The position numbers and the translations under genes are program-made. A DNA stretch of 64,000 bases from Virgibacillus doumboii (GTDB lineage Bacteria; Bacillota; Bacilli; Bacillales; Amphibacillaceae). How positions within the stretch are numbered: position 1 is the first letter of the stretch; each line of letters starts with the position of its first letter. The stretch is taken from NCBI RefSeq assembly GCF_902806455.1, contig NZ_CADCWQ010000001.1, positions 2,790,001 through 2,854,000 of the forward strand, in the 5' to 3' direction. This document shows, piece by piece, positions 1 to 9,066 of the stretch. The notes beneath the pieces are model-generated. The model had not been told where the DNA came from. It ran no database searches and saw only the letters and a list, made by a program, of their open reading frames with translations.

Positions 1-2064
1 AATTTGATTTGTTACCAATCCGGTTATCGATTGGTTTTTAAAGATTCGTTTGGATTTTGAATGAATTTCTCCCGTTTTTATCCCTTGATACGGCTTTAAT
101 TTTCCGACCTGAATCAGTGGGATTAAAATGCCAAATCCATAAATGAAAAATGATGTTAGACCAACTAATCCTACTTTTGCTAAGCTAAACGATGTTCCAT
201 TCTGTGCCAGAATATACTCTACACCAATCGCCAAAATAGTTATCAATAAAACATAAGACACAGCTTCTGTTACAATCATTTGTCGCAGCTTATTAGTTCG
301 CCAGCCAAGTGCCAGCAAGATACTATACTCTTTACGATTCGTTAAAAAAGACACGTAAGATGTCGCCAATACATACATACTTCCGATTAGCAGAACTGCA
401 AGTAGTACACTTGTATAACCAAGGGATGTTTCTCTGAAAATAGCAATTGCAGCGCCAATGTTGATCCATGACTGTTCCATCCATCCCTCAGCTTTCCCTT
501 TATTAACGATTTTCGTGACAGTTGGTTGTGGAGATGAACCTCGTGTGATGGTTACTTGTAAACCTGTTTTATCCATAATTTCTTGTTTTATCGACTCTAA
601 TTTTGATTGCGACGCATTTCCAAATTCCTCAATTCCTTTTGCCTTTATCCGGATAGAAGAAATACTGTTACCACCGAGCAGCTTTTCTGCCGCTTTTACA
701 GTGGTTAGTAAGTTAGGCGGGTTTGGTAATAGTGCTGTCGGGGCACCAGATCCCTCTATTTTTTTCACTGGATTTAGTGGCTCCCCATTTTGGTCTAGTA
801 CCACTGTTGCCTCCGCTGGCCGGTAGGTTTGGAGCGGTAATTTTGTCAAGGGATCCATACTGACTTGAAGGTTATTAGGATCATATTTACCAATAATATT
901 AAATTCCAATACTGTGAAAGAAGGCTTTCCATTTCTGACTTTGTAAGCTGCAGGTTTAGGTTGTCTGAACACATATGGTGGTAAGTATTCTTTTGAATAA
1001 AAGCCTCCATCAATGTTAAGTTGTTGATTTGCAACTTGAAAACCAGAAGACCACCTTTTAGGAAATGGACTATTTATTTTTTGATAGTTTAATGGACTCG
1101 ATTCATAATATAATTGAGATATTCCAATACCTTTCAATGAATTCTTAAGGGGATTTTGTAGTGTCTGAAAGTACATTTCCTCCAGTTCTTTTCCTGTAAT
1201 AATATATTCATCAACGGGTACTGTATCTATTTGGTTGAGAAATTCCTTGCCATTTCCTTCTCTGATTTTCTCGGCGCTTTGTTTTTGTTGCGTTTCGGTT
1301 TTAAAGGGTATATCCAGTTTTTTTAACGTTACTTTATAATTACTGTTAGCGAAACTGTTTTGATTTAAGATAACAGGTAAATGAAATGAATTATCAAATC
1401 TTGCATGGTGTTTTCCTGTATCATTTTCGTTAAGATATCTACTGTTAGTTGAAGTTATTATGCTATCATCAAGTCCAACCAATTTTGCCTCTTGCTTAGG
1501 ATCTATTCCAACAATTAACTGATCGTTTCTTAAAGTAAAACCAGCGTTAAGAAGGTATGCACCAAAGTTTAGATTAGGGCGTGAACCAGTCCAACCTGCA
1601 ACCGTATAATATGTAACATCTAATAATGTTGTTTTATATAAATTATTATGATGTGTTTTTTGAATATTTAATTTGTATAGCCCGGGATTTGATACATTAA
1701 AAGCATCTCTTATAGACAGCGAAAGTTGTGTATACCCCATAACGGAAAGGGGAGCAGCCACATCTACACCTGTTATTTCTTTAATTGTTTCATATTTTTC
1801 ATAACTAATCCCACCAATTATCCCTTTCAGATAATTTGGTTTCATTAAGTTATTTTGATTAAGTATTTCAGTATCTGTAGGCGTAACAACGAGATCATAC
1901 GCACTTTTCCATTCCTTTTGTAACGTCTCATTAACGGTTCCTTTTGTCGATTCTGTTAAGCTGAATAAATAGATAAGGACTCCGCTAATTAATAATACCC
2001 CAACTATAGAAAGAAGAAATCGTTCTTTATTTCGCATCCATTGTTTGATTAAAAGAGATATCAC
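1..2064 (-). CDS. FtsX/MacB-like ABC transporter permease, copy A (3' end beyond window)
   Basis: The frame is open without a stop from a GTG at 2064 to the window edge (688 codons) and is nearly identical to the complete 859-residue permease at 3443-6022. It has one N-terminal membrane segment, a long extracytoplasmic domain, then the first membrane helices of the FtsX domain; the last part lies outside the window. FtsX/MacB permeases work with a separate ABC ATPase to move or sense peptides and lipoproteins. That ATPase is not seen here and may lie to the left. The sequence before the GTG is GGATGG where copy B has GGAGGG, so translation may be weaker. The family call is firm, the substrate unknown. 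Confidence 0.9.
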   Translation of the reverse strand, partial: MISLLIKQWMRNKERFLLSIVGVLLISGVLIYLFSLTESTKGTVNETLQKEWKSAYDLVVTPTDTEILNQNNLMKPNYLKGIIGGISYEKYETIKEITGVDVAAPLSVMGYTQLSLSIRDAFNVSNPGLYKLNIQKTHHNNLYKTTLLDVTYYTVAGWTGSRPNLNFGAYLLNAGFTLRNDQLIVGIDPKQEAKLVGLDDSIITSTNSRYLNENDTGKHHARFDNSFHLPVILNQNSFANSNYKVTLKKLDIPFKTETQQKQSAEKIREGNGKEFLNQIDTVPVDEYIITGKELEEMYFQTLQNPLKNSLKGIGISQLYYESSPLNYQKINSPFPKRWSSGFQVANQQLNIDGGFYSKEYLPPYVFRQPKPAAYKVRNGKPSFTVLEFNIIGKYDPNNLQVSMDPLTKLPLQTYRPAEATVVLDQNGEPLNPVKKIEGSGAPTALLPNPPNLLTTVKAAEKLLGGNSISSIRIKAKGIEEFGNASQSKLESIKQEIMDKTGLQVTITRGSSPQPTVTKIVNKGKAEGWMEQSWINIGAAIAIFRETSLGYTSVLLAVLLIGSMYVLATSYVSFLTNRKEYSILLALGWRTNKLRQMIVTEAVSYVLLITILAIGVEYILAQNGTSFSLAKVGLVGLTSFFIYGFGILIPLIQVGKLKPYQGIKTGEIHSKSKRIFKNQSITGLVTNQI

Positions 2065-2111
2065 AAATATATCCATCCATTCTTATATTATTTGTTCAGA
2101 GATTACCAATT

Positions 2112-2690
2112 TTATTTTGCCGGTACTTCCCAAACAGCTGATTCTCCAAAATTTACAAAAGATGAATATTTAAGTTTCCATACTCCTTCTTGTACAGGTA
2201 CATCAAAGTAAAAAGCACCTTTTACTTTCTTTCCCGGTGGAAGTTCTTCATCTAAATTAGTTTTGCCACTTGGACAGGCAGGTTGGAGTTTGTTGCCTTC
2301 AACATCAAACATAGTAAATGCATATATGTTAGGATATATTTTACTGTTCATTGTATTTTTAAATATGACTCCAACCTTAACTGCATGATCCTGTTTCAAT
2401 GAACGAAACTGTCTCATCTCTCCGGTATAAGGTTCGATACTGGTGACCGTAACCTTTATATCGCTGACGTCCGCAGTCTCACCTATTTTGAAAACATTTA
2501 GCTCTTTATTAGGTTCTTCCTTAGATTCATCTTTAGATTCTTCATTTACCTCTTTATTTGGGTTCTCTTCTTGTGATTTTTCTTCTATATCTGGTGAAGA
2601 TTCATTATTTATTGCAGATTGTTCTGAGCAACCAATTATTAAGCTTAATGCCAATACGAAAATGCCTAATACTTTTATGTGTTTATTCAA
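2112..2690 (-). CDS. DUF4352-type lipoprotein, copy A
   Basis: The 192-residue protein starts at a TTG preceded by a run of seven G. A signal peptide ends in a lipobox (LIIGC, Cys at about 21), so it should be lipid-anchored outside the membrane. A Glu/Lys/Ser-rich linker (about 30-70) leads to a C-terminal beta-rich domain with the pattern of DUF4352/telokin-like domains (GETADVSDIKVTVTSIE). It lies between the six-Cys peptide gene and permease copy A in the same direction. A paralogue sits at 6836-7474. A role in immunity or in binding the peptide is inferred only from position. Confidence 0.85.
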   Translation of the reverse strand: MNKHIKVLGIFVLALSLIIGCSEQSAINNESSPDIEEKSQEENPNKEVNEESKDESKEEPNKELNVFKIGETADVSDIKVTVTSIEPYTGEMRQFRSLKQDHAVKVGVIFKNTMNSKIYPNIYAFTMFDVEGNKLQPACPSGKTNLDEELPPGKKVKGAFYFDVPVQEGVWKLKYSSFVNFGESAVWEVPAK

Positions 2691-2809
2691 ACTAAAATCC
2701 CCCCCTTATCTTTGCTGATTTTTAGTATTGAACCAATTCAACAAAATTAACATAGGCTATTTTCTTCAAAATCTCATATAAAACATGTGTATTTAGTGAA
2801 ATTATGAAA

Positions 2810-2835
2810 GAAGGCATTCTTTAAAGAATGCCTTC
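2810..2835 (-). terminator. 26-bp perfect palindrome after peptide gene A
   Basis: GAAGGCATTC-TTTAAA-GAATGCCTTC is a perfect palindrome followed on the minus strand by TTTC. It lies between the six-Cys peptide gene and lipoprotein A, so it may act as a partial terminator that makes peptide mRNA more abundant than the downstream genes. A second hairpin (GTTCCTC / GAGGAAC) lies at 2848-2868, just after the peptide stop. Confidence 0.6.
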
Positions 2836-2876
2836 TTACTGCAAAGAGTTCCTCTTAAGTTGAGGAACATCTTACC

Positions 2877-3041
2877 TTAACGGCAAGCACATCTATCTTT
2901 TATCTTAGTGTCATAGTGTGCTCCAGTTCTGCAGTCAACAATTTCGACGTATATGTGACGTTCACCTGACAGGCATGTAGGCTCACCACAAAAATCTCGA
3001 CCTTCACATAAACCACCTGGTCCAAGTTTAGGCGCTTCCAT
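2877..3041 (-). CDS. Leaderless six-cysteine small peptide, copy A (54 aa)
   Basis: This short gene has an ATG at 3041 with a good ribosome binding site (AAAGGAG, 8-nt spacing). It encodes 54 residues with cysteines at 12, 18, 23, 37, 51 and 53 and no signal peptide. The paralogue at 7923-8093 keeps all six cysteines and the core YVEIVDC while varying elsewhere, which supports real coding and disulfide constraint. Both copies begin with a short PKL-type N terminus and end in a C-x-C motif. The nearby exporter and thiol-redox genes suggest a secreted, oxidatively folded peptide such as a defensin-like bacteriocin. That function is inferred; I do not recognise a named family. Confidence 0.8.
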   Translation of the reverse strand: MEAPKLGPGGLCEGRDFCGEPTCLSGERHIYVEIVDCRTGAHYDTKIKDRCACR

Positions 3042-3442
3042 TTAGTTGTCTCCTTTCTATTAGAATATAAAATATGTGGTTTTTCATGGATGAGTAAAAA
3101 AATTTAATGAGTGGGTTCTTTGAGATTGTTATTTTTCATAGAAGGGGAATCTAAGTTGACTTTTTATTGAAAAAGGAAAGAGGGGGATATCATCCTTCTT
3201 TCCCTTTCTTCCACAATCGATGGTCATTAATCCCATTAAGATTTGACAGATACACAACCAATATTAAGGTATTATATACAATCAGTAACACCTAACCCTT
3301 TTTTAAATCCAATTTGTGCGTGTGGTTTACCTTTTAATATACAATGTTTTATGTGGCATTGACAAAAGGGAAAATCTTCAATTTTAAGCCTAATCGTCTT
3401 TTTAAGTGTATTTATTCAGGCTTTTGGTAATTTCCCGTTGTT
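3042..3442. other. Intergenic: conserved upstream block of peptide A
   Basis: About 120 bp next to the peptide start (3042-3165) is recognisably shared with the block upstream of peptide B (8094-8220), including the string catggatgagtaaaa, and probably holds the promoter and control sites. The rest is AT-rich. A minus-strand frame at 3272-3415 with four cysteines has no usual start codon and no ribosome binding site, and I do not call it a gene. Confidence 0.5.
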
Positions 3443-6022
3443 TTACGCACTTTCCTTAAGAACTTCATATGGATTGGTTCGCAGTGCTTTTACAGTTGGT
3501 ATAATTGCGCCAATAATCCCCATAACCGTTGGAATGCAAATAGTTAGTAACAGGATAGTCAAGTTATCCCATGGAAAAATTCCGTACATAATGCCGATGT
3601 AAGCAATAGATAAAATTAATCCCACGACTCCAGAGAGAAACCCGATTAGTGCTCCCTCCAATATAATAGAAAAGCCGATTATCCTGTTTTTCCAACCGAT
3701 TGATTTAAACAAAGCTAATTCATTTCTTCGCTCTACAATGTTCTGCCACAACATTTCACCGGTTGTTAAAACGGCGACAAGTAATGCGGCCCCCATGATG
3801 AAATAATGTGACTCATTCACTTCAACAGCGACAAACTCTCCTAAATAGGAGGTGTATAGTACGCCATCCAAATGGAATGAAACAAAAATATAGAATGATA
3901 GTAACGTTGATGGTAAAGCTATGGCTAATATAGACAGTAAATTACGCCCGGGACGCTGCATAATTTGATTTGTCACCAAGCCGGTTATGGATTGGTTTTT
4001 AAAGATTCGTTTGGATTTTGAATGAATTTCCCCGGTTTTTATCCCTTGATATGGCTTTAATTTTCCAACCTGAATCAGAGGGATTAAAATACCAAAACCA
4101 TAAATGAAACAGGATGTCAGACCAACTAATCCTACTTTTGCTAAGTTAAACATTGCTCCATTCTGTGCTAGAATATATTCTACAACAGTGGTAAAAATAG
4201 TTATTAAGATAACATAAGACACAGCCTCTGTTACAATCATTATTCGCAACATATTAGTACGCCAACCTAGTGCCAGCAAGATACTATATTCTTTGCGATT
4301 TGTTAAAAATGAAACGTAAGATGTAGCCAATACATACATACTTCCAATTAGTAGAACCGCAAGTAATATACTTGTATAACCAAGGGATGTTTCTCTGAAA
4401 ATAGCAATTGCAGCCCCAATGTGGATCCATGACTGTTCCATCCATCCCTCAGCTTTCCCTTTATTAACGATTTTCGTGATTGTTGGTTGTGGAGATGAAC
4501 CTCGTGTGATAGTTACTTGTAAACCTGTTTTATCCATAATTTCCTGTTTTATCGACTCTAATTTCGATTGCGACGCATTTCCAAAATCCTCAATTCCTTT
4601 TGCCTTTATCCGGATAGACGAAATACTGTTACCACCGAGCAGTTTTTCTGCTGCTTTTACGGTGGTTAATAAGTTAGGCGGATTTGGTAATAGAGCTGTC
4701 GGGGCACCAGATCCCTCTATCTTTTTCACAGGATTTAGCGGCTCCCTATTTTCGTCTAGTACCACCGTTGCTTCCGCTGGCCGGTAGGTTTGGAGCGGTA
4801 ATTTTGTCAAGGGATCCATGCTGACTTGAAGGTTACTAGGATCATATTTACCAATAACATTAAAATTCAATACTGTAAAGGAGGGCCTTCCATTTTCGAC
4901 TTTGTAAGGTGCAGGTTTAGGTTGTCTGAACACATATGGTGGTAAGTATTCTTTTGGGAACAAACCCTCATCACCGTTAACCTGTTGATTTTGAACTTGA
5001 AAACTGGATGACCACCTTTTAGGAAACGGACTATTTATTTTTTGATAGTTTAATGGACTCGATGCATAAATTAATTGAGAAATTCCAATATCCATTGATC
5101 GATTTTTACTAGGATTTTGTAGTGTCTGAAAGTATATTTCTTCCAGTTCTTTTCCTGTAACAGTATATTCATCAACGGGTACCGTATCTATTTGGTTGAG
5201 AAATTCCTCACCATTTCCTTCTCTAATTTTTTCGGCACTTTCTTTTTGTTGCGCTTCGGTTTTAAAGGGTATATCCAGTTTTTCTAACGTTACTTTATAA
5301 TTACTGTTAGCGAAACTGTTTTGGTTTAAGATAACAGGTAAATGAAATACATTATCAGTTTTTTCTTGTTTTCCTGTATCATTTTCGTTTAAATATCTAC
5401 TATTATTTGAACTTATTATGCTGTCATTGAGTCCAACCAATTTTGCCTCTTGCTCAGGATCTATTCCAACAATTAACTGATCGTTTCTTAAAGTAAAACT
5501 GGGGTTAGAAAGATGTGTACCAAAGTTTAGATCAGGACGTGAACCGGTCAAGCCTGCAAGCGTATAATATGTAACATCTAATAATGTTGATTTATATAAA
5601 TTATTATGATGTGTCTTTTGAATATTTAATTTGTATAGCCCTGGTTCTGCTACATTAAAAGCATCTCTTACAGACAGCGAAAGTTGTGTATACCCCATAA
5701 CAGAAAGGGGAGCTGCCACCTCTACACCTGTTATTTCTTTAATTGTTTCATATTTTTCATAACTAATCCTGCCATTTATCCCTTTTATGTAGTTTGGTTT
5801 CATTAAGTTATTTTGATTAAGTATTTCAGTATCTGATGGCGTAACAACGAGATCATATGCACTTTTCCATTCCTTTTGTAATGTCTCAGTAACCGTTCCT
5901 TTTGTCGATTCTGTTAAGCTGAATAAATAAATAAGAACTCCGCTTATTAATAACACCCCGACTATAGATAGGAGAAATCGTTCTTTATTTCGCATCCATT
6001 GTTTGATTAAAAGAGATATCAC
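3443..6022 (-). CDS. FtsX/MacB-like ABC transporter permease, copy B (859 aa)
   Basis: This is a complete permease starting at a GTG with GGAGGG about 8 nt upstream. It has a membrane segment at about 15-37, a long extracytoplasmic domain to about residue 530, then a group of three helices (about 555-660), a loop, and a second set of helices ending in a FtsX-type C terminus (about 690-855). The duplicated helix blocks resemble large FtsX proteins of antimicrobial-peptide transport or sensing systems. No partner ATPase is adjacent. It differs from copy A by scattered substitutions and in-frame indels, so the duplication is not recent. It follows the thioredoxin-like frame and lipoprotein B in the same direction. 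Confidence 0.9.
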   Translation of the reverse strand: MISLLIKQWMRNKERFLLSIVGVLLISGVLIYLFSLTESTKGTVTETLQKEWKSAYDLVVTPSDTEILNQNNLMKPNYIKGINGRISYEKYETIKEITGVEVAAPLSVMGYTQLSLSVRDAFNVAEPGLYKLNIQKTHHNNLYKSTLLDVTYYTLAGLTGSRPDLNFGTHLSNPSFTLRNDQLIVGIDPEQEAKLVGLNDSIISSNNSRYLNENDTGKQEKTDNVFHLPVILNQNSFANSNYKVTLEKLDIPFKTEAQQKESAEKIREGNGEEFLNQIDTVPVDEYTVTGKELEEIYFQTLQNPSKNRSMDIGISQLIYASSPLNYQKINSPFPKRWSSSFQVQNQQVNGDEGLFPKEYLPPYVFRQPKPAPYKVENGRPSFTVLNFNVIGKYDPSNLQVSMDPLTKLPLQTYRPAEATVVLDENREPLNPVKKIEGSGAPTALLPNPPNLLTTVKAAEKLLGGNSISSIRIKAKGIEDFGNASQSKLESIKQEIMDKTGLQVTITRGSSPQPTITKIVNKGKAEGWMEQSWIHIGAAIAIFRETSLGYTSILLAVLLIGSMYVLATSYVSFLTNRKEYSILLALGWRTNMLRIMIVTEAVSYVILITIFTTVVEYILAQNGAMFNLAKVGLVGLTSCFIYGFGILIPLIQVGKLKPYQGIKTGEIHSKSKRIFKNQSITGLVTNQIMQRPGRNLLSILAIALPSTLLSFYIFVSFHLDGVLYTSYLGEFVAVEVNESHYFIMGAALLVAVLTTGEMLWQNIVERRNELALFKSIGWKNRIIGFSIILEGALIGFLSGVVGLILSIAYIGIMYGIFPWDNLTILLLTICIPTVMGIIGAIIPTVKALRTNPYEVLKESA

Positions 6023-6186
6023 AAATATATCCCTCCATTCTTATAATAAATCTGAAATAAATTGATCTGGGTAAACAGTAAATTTGTTATAAAAATGTTA
6101 TGAAAAAATTAAGTACTCTTCTTACTTTAAAAGTTTAAATCTTATCAGCAAATAGTAATTATCTTTGATCTATATTTTTAACAAAA

Positions 6187-6564
6187 TTAATATATGGGTT
6201 GATTATTTGATGTGAGTTTTGGATCAATTATATATTTAAATTCTCTTGCAAAGTTAACATAGGAAATAAATCTGCTATCAGTATCTATTATTAAGAATGT
6301 AGGAAATAAGCTAATCTTGAAATCTTTTATAAAATCATCATTTGCGAATAATATTTCCTTAAAATAATTCCTTCCAAAATCTAGTTTGTCATCGAGGGTA
6401 TTTGGATTGAAAATTATTGGTACAAAATTGTATTCATATCCGTATTGCAGAGACTCGCTTGCAAACTCCTTTAAATCCAAATCACAAACGTCACAGCCGG
6501 TATCGACCACAAGTAAAATTGTTAATCTATCTAGCAGTGATTCTAAACTTATTTCCTGCTGCAA
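6187..6564 (-). CDS. Thioredoxin-like protein, probably N-terminally truncated
   Basis: The 125-residue frame has a CxxC site (Cys24-Asp-Val-Cys27) after a beta strand and a downstream cis-Pro context (LFPTF, Pro88), as in the thioredoxin fold. The same frame stays open upstream to a stop near 6647 but offers no ATG, GTG or TTG there. The first usual start is a TTG at 6564 with no convincing ribosome binding site. The related protein at 13424-13921 has an N-terminal membrane anchor that is absent here. It is either a cytosolic remnant or a decayed copy of that redox protein. Its position between lipoprotein B and permease B links it to the peptide locus. Confidence 0.6.
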   Translation of the reverse strand: MQQEISLESLLDRLTILLVVDTGCDVCDLDLKEFASESLQYGYEYNFVPIIFNPNTLDDKLDFGRNYFKEILFANDDFIKDFKISLFPTFLIIDTDSRFISYVNFAREFKYIIDPKLTSNNQPIY

Positions 6565-6835
6565 ATCATTATATAATATAATATTCTTAACTCTATCTCC
6601 ATTTACAAATTGCTTCCTTGTATTTTCCTTTAAAAAGCATTTTTAAATAGAAACCAATTTTTAATTGTTTTGAAATTAATAAAAGGTTAACTATAATAAA
6701 TTGAAATAATTAATGTAAATATTAACATTTACATCACCCCAAGATATATTTGCAACATTAAAGTTATTGATAATGCTCAAAGCAAATCTTTTGTTAGTTT
6801 TTTATATAATTAAATTTGTTTGTTGATTACCAATT

Positions 6836-7474
6836 TTATTTTGCTGGTATCTCCCAAAATGCCGCTGGTTCTGCATAATTGACTACAGATGAATATTTAA
6901 GTGTCCACGATCCTTCTTGTGCAGGTACATCAAAGAAAATATCACCCTGTATTTTCTTTCCTGGTGGAAGATCTTCTCTTAATCTAGTTTTACCACCGGG
7001 CCAGGCTGGCCAGGCATATTTGAGTTTATTACCTTCAACATCATACAGAGTAAACCTATATGAGGTAGGATGTATCTCGCTGTCCTTTGTATTTTTAATT
7101 ATGGCTCCAATCTTAACTGCATGATCCTGTTTCAATGCACGAAACTGTCTCATCTCTCCAGTATAACGTTCAATACTGGTAACCGTAACCTTTATACCAC
7201 CGATGTCTGCAGTATCACCCATTTGTAAAGCATTTACCTCATTAATAAGTACTTTCTTAGGTTCATCTTTAGGTTCATCTTTAGGTTCATCTTTAGGTTC
7301 TTCTTTAGACTCATCTTCAGATTCTTCATTTACTTGTTTATTCGGGTTCTCTTCTTGCGTTTTTCCTTCAACGTCATGTGAAGGTTCATTTTTTGTTGCA
7401 GATTGTTCTGAGCAGCCAACTATTAAGCCTGATGCCAATACGAAAATGCCTAATATTTTTATGTGTTTATTCAA
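6836..7474 (-). CDS. DUF4352-type lipoprotein, copy B
   Basis: This 212-residue paralogue of the lipoprotein at 2112-2690 starts at TTG after GGGGG. It has a signal peptide with lipobox LIVGC, an acidic linker, and the same beta-rich C-terminal domain. The linker is longer than in copy A because of a KDEP repeat encoded by a 12-bp tandem repeat (7257-7304). The gene follows peptide B with an intervening mobile repeat. The linker probably holds the domain away from the membrane. Export and anchoring are well supported; the ligand is unknown. Confidence 0.85.
   Translation of the reverse strand: MNKHIKILGIFVLASGLIVGCSEQSATKNEPSHDVEGKTQEENPNKQVNEESEDESKEEPKDEPKDEPKDEPKKVLINEVNALQMGDTADIGGIKVTVTSIERYTGEMRQFRALKQDHAVKIGAIIKNTKDSEIHPTSYRFTLYDVEGNKLKYAWPAWPGGKTRLREDLPPGKKIQGDIFFDVPAQEGSWTLKYSSVVNYAEPAAFWEIPAK
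7257..7304. repeat. 12-bp tandem repeat in lipoprotein B linker
   Basis: Four direct units of TTAGGTTCATCT (the last with one change) encode the KDEP linker repeats. The array can expand or contract in frame, which would change linker length without breaking the protein. Confidence 0.8.
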
Positions 7475-7660
7475 CTAAAATTCCCCCTTACATTCTTTGT
7501 AGATTTTTAGTATCATACTATTTATAAAAAACAACAAAATTATTATTGTTTAACAGATTGCATAAGTCCTTCGCTTCCCCGCAAGGCATTTTCTGCAAAA
7601 CACTTAAACAATATTAATCACTTTAATTATTATGTGTTTTTAGTGAAATTATGAAAAAGA

Positions 7661-7877
7661 AGCTGGGACATAAGTGTTTTATCAAAAGAAAATCCGAACC
7701 AGCCGAAAAAAGTACATATAACCCACTTTGGAAATATACTTCGCTTTCCACGGTAAGCTGGTGAAATGCTAATCCGCTTTGTAGTCACCTAGCCTTTTGT
7801 TCCCGGAGGAGTTATGTATACTCACTACGCTAGCATTGTTCGTCTTTTGTGTTACACTTTTTCATTATGTCCCAGCT
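7661..7877. repeat. MITE-like element with 13-bp terminal inverted repeats
   Basis: The segment begins AGCTGGGACATAA and ends TTATGTCCCAGCT, a perfect 13-bp inverted pair 217 bp apart, with no coding frame inside. It occupies the place where module A has its palindromic terminator: the flanking gaaattatgaaa and tactgcaaag strings are shared by both copies. This fits insertion of a non-autonomous element; its mobilising transposase is not in the window. Confidence 0.7.
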
Positions 7878-7922
7878 CTATTTACTGCAAAGAATTTCTC
7901 TTAAATTGGGAAATATCTGACC

Positions 7923-8093
7923 TTAATAGCGGCAACCGCATCTATCTTTTATCTTAGTGCCGATGCGCGCTCCAGTTTTGCAGTCTACGATTTCAACGTA
8001 TAAATGACGTTCACCAAGAGCACATGCAATATCATCACCACAGAATTCTCGCCCTTCACAATTACCAATTGGGTCAAGTTTAGGTGCTTTCAT
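7923..8093 (-). CDS. Leaderless six-cysteine small peptide, copy B (56 aa)
   Basis: The ATG at 8093 follows a strong AAGGAGAGG site. The 56 residues carry cysteines at 12, 18, 24, 38, 52 and 54, matching copy A with one extra residue in the second spacing. Conserved parts are the APKL start, CEGR, GERH, YVEIVDC and a TKIKDRC-x-C end. There is no signal sequence or double-glycine leader, so export would need a dedicated transporter; the divergent ABC exporter at 8382 is the obvious candidate. A peptide toxin or signal stabilised by three disulfides is inferred. The gene is too short for usual ORF cut-offs. Confidence 0.8.
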   Translation of the reverse strand: MKAPKLDPIGNCEGREFCGDDIACALGERHLYVEIVDCKTGARIGTKIKDRCGCRY

Positions 8094-8381
8094 TTTTAAT
8101 CCTCTCCTTTCTCCAAGAATAAAATATATAGTTGTTTTTCATGGATGAGTAAAAGAAATTTTATTATGAGTGGATTCTTTGAGGCTGTAACTTCCATAGA
8201 AGAGGAATCTAAGCTGATTTATTGTAGTGAAAAAAGTTTTAATGAAAAGATTTATAAAATTAAAATATAAAATAGTTACAATTTTAATAGTAATGCAATA
8301 TAATGGAATAGTCAATCTTTTCTATCTTTTTTTATTTATATTTTCATGATATAATTTTTGAAAAAGATAGGAGTTTTTCGT
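8094..8381. promoter_or_regulatory. Divergent intergenic region between peptide B and exporter
   Basis: This 288-bp AT-rich region separates the leftward peptide gene from the rightward exporter. Its left part is the block also found upstream of peptide A. The exporter has AGGAG at 8369-8373, 8 nt before the TTG at 8382. I cannot place promoters with confidence. Confidence 0.45.
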
Positions 8382-9030
8382 TTGAAAACTATGTTAAAAG
8401 CATTTTTAATAATATTTAAAATTAATCCTATCATTTTCAGTTTTCTTACTGTATTAAAAATAGTAAAAGGTGCATTACCTTTATTATCAATAATAATCCT
8501 ACAAAGACTAATAAATTCCGTTCAATTTTATTTTGAAGATCAAGTTGAATTAATGAATATAATATTTTTACTATTTATGCAAATAGGACTAACTATTTTT
8601 ATCAATGTATTAACAAAAATTGACGAGTATCTAAGGGCGGTTATTCAATTAAATATAGAATTAGATATCAAAACCAAAATTTCACGAAAAATGATTTCTG
8701 TTAATTACGAAAGGCTTGAAGATCATGAGTTTTATAATTTAATTCAACGAACAAATGGCGATTTAGGTTCCCAGTTTTTAGGGCCAATTAATAATTTGCT
8801 AGAAATAGTGAGATCTTTAATTACAATTATCTCAATTCTTCTTTTCTTATTACAATTCCATATTTTATTTGTTATCATTTTAGTTACATTTTCTATTCCG
8901 TTACTGTTTATACAAAACAAGCTCGGAAGTGATCGTTATTGGCTAGCTAAGTATATGACACCTTTTGCAAGAGAGCAAAACTATATATTTAGTTTGTTTA
9001 TAGATAGAAAGTATAATAAAGAAATAAGGG
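8382..9030 (+). pseudogene. ABC exporter, N-terminal half, interrupted by IS21-family element
   Basis: This is the transmembrane part of a half-size ABC exporter with several hydrophobic helices. The TTG at 8382 is preferred over an upstream TTG at 8358 because AGGAG (8369-8373) lies between them. The frame reads out of the gene into IS DNA and stops after the inserted end. Joining position 9030 to 11634, which removes the element and one AAGGG duplicate, restores a continuous 591-codon protein. There is no C39 peptidase domain, which agrees with leaderless peptides as cargo. The gene is presumably inactive as it stands. Confidence 0.9.
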
Positions 9031-9066
9031 TGTGACCGTCAAGTAAAATTGAACACTTTTTGCTAA

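Noticed and set aside
458..826. 122-residue plus-strand frame, with an equivalent frame at 4419-4787
   Set aside because: It is antisense inside both permease copies and is conserved only because the permeases are.
846..1034. 62-residue minus-strand frame
   Set aside because: It is out of frame with permease copy A, whose own frame is open through this region.
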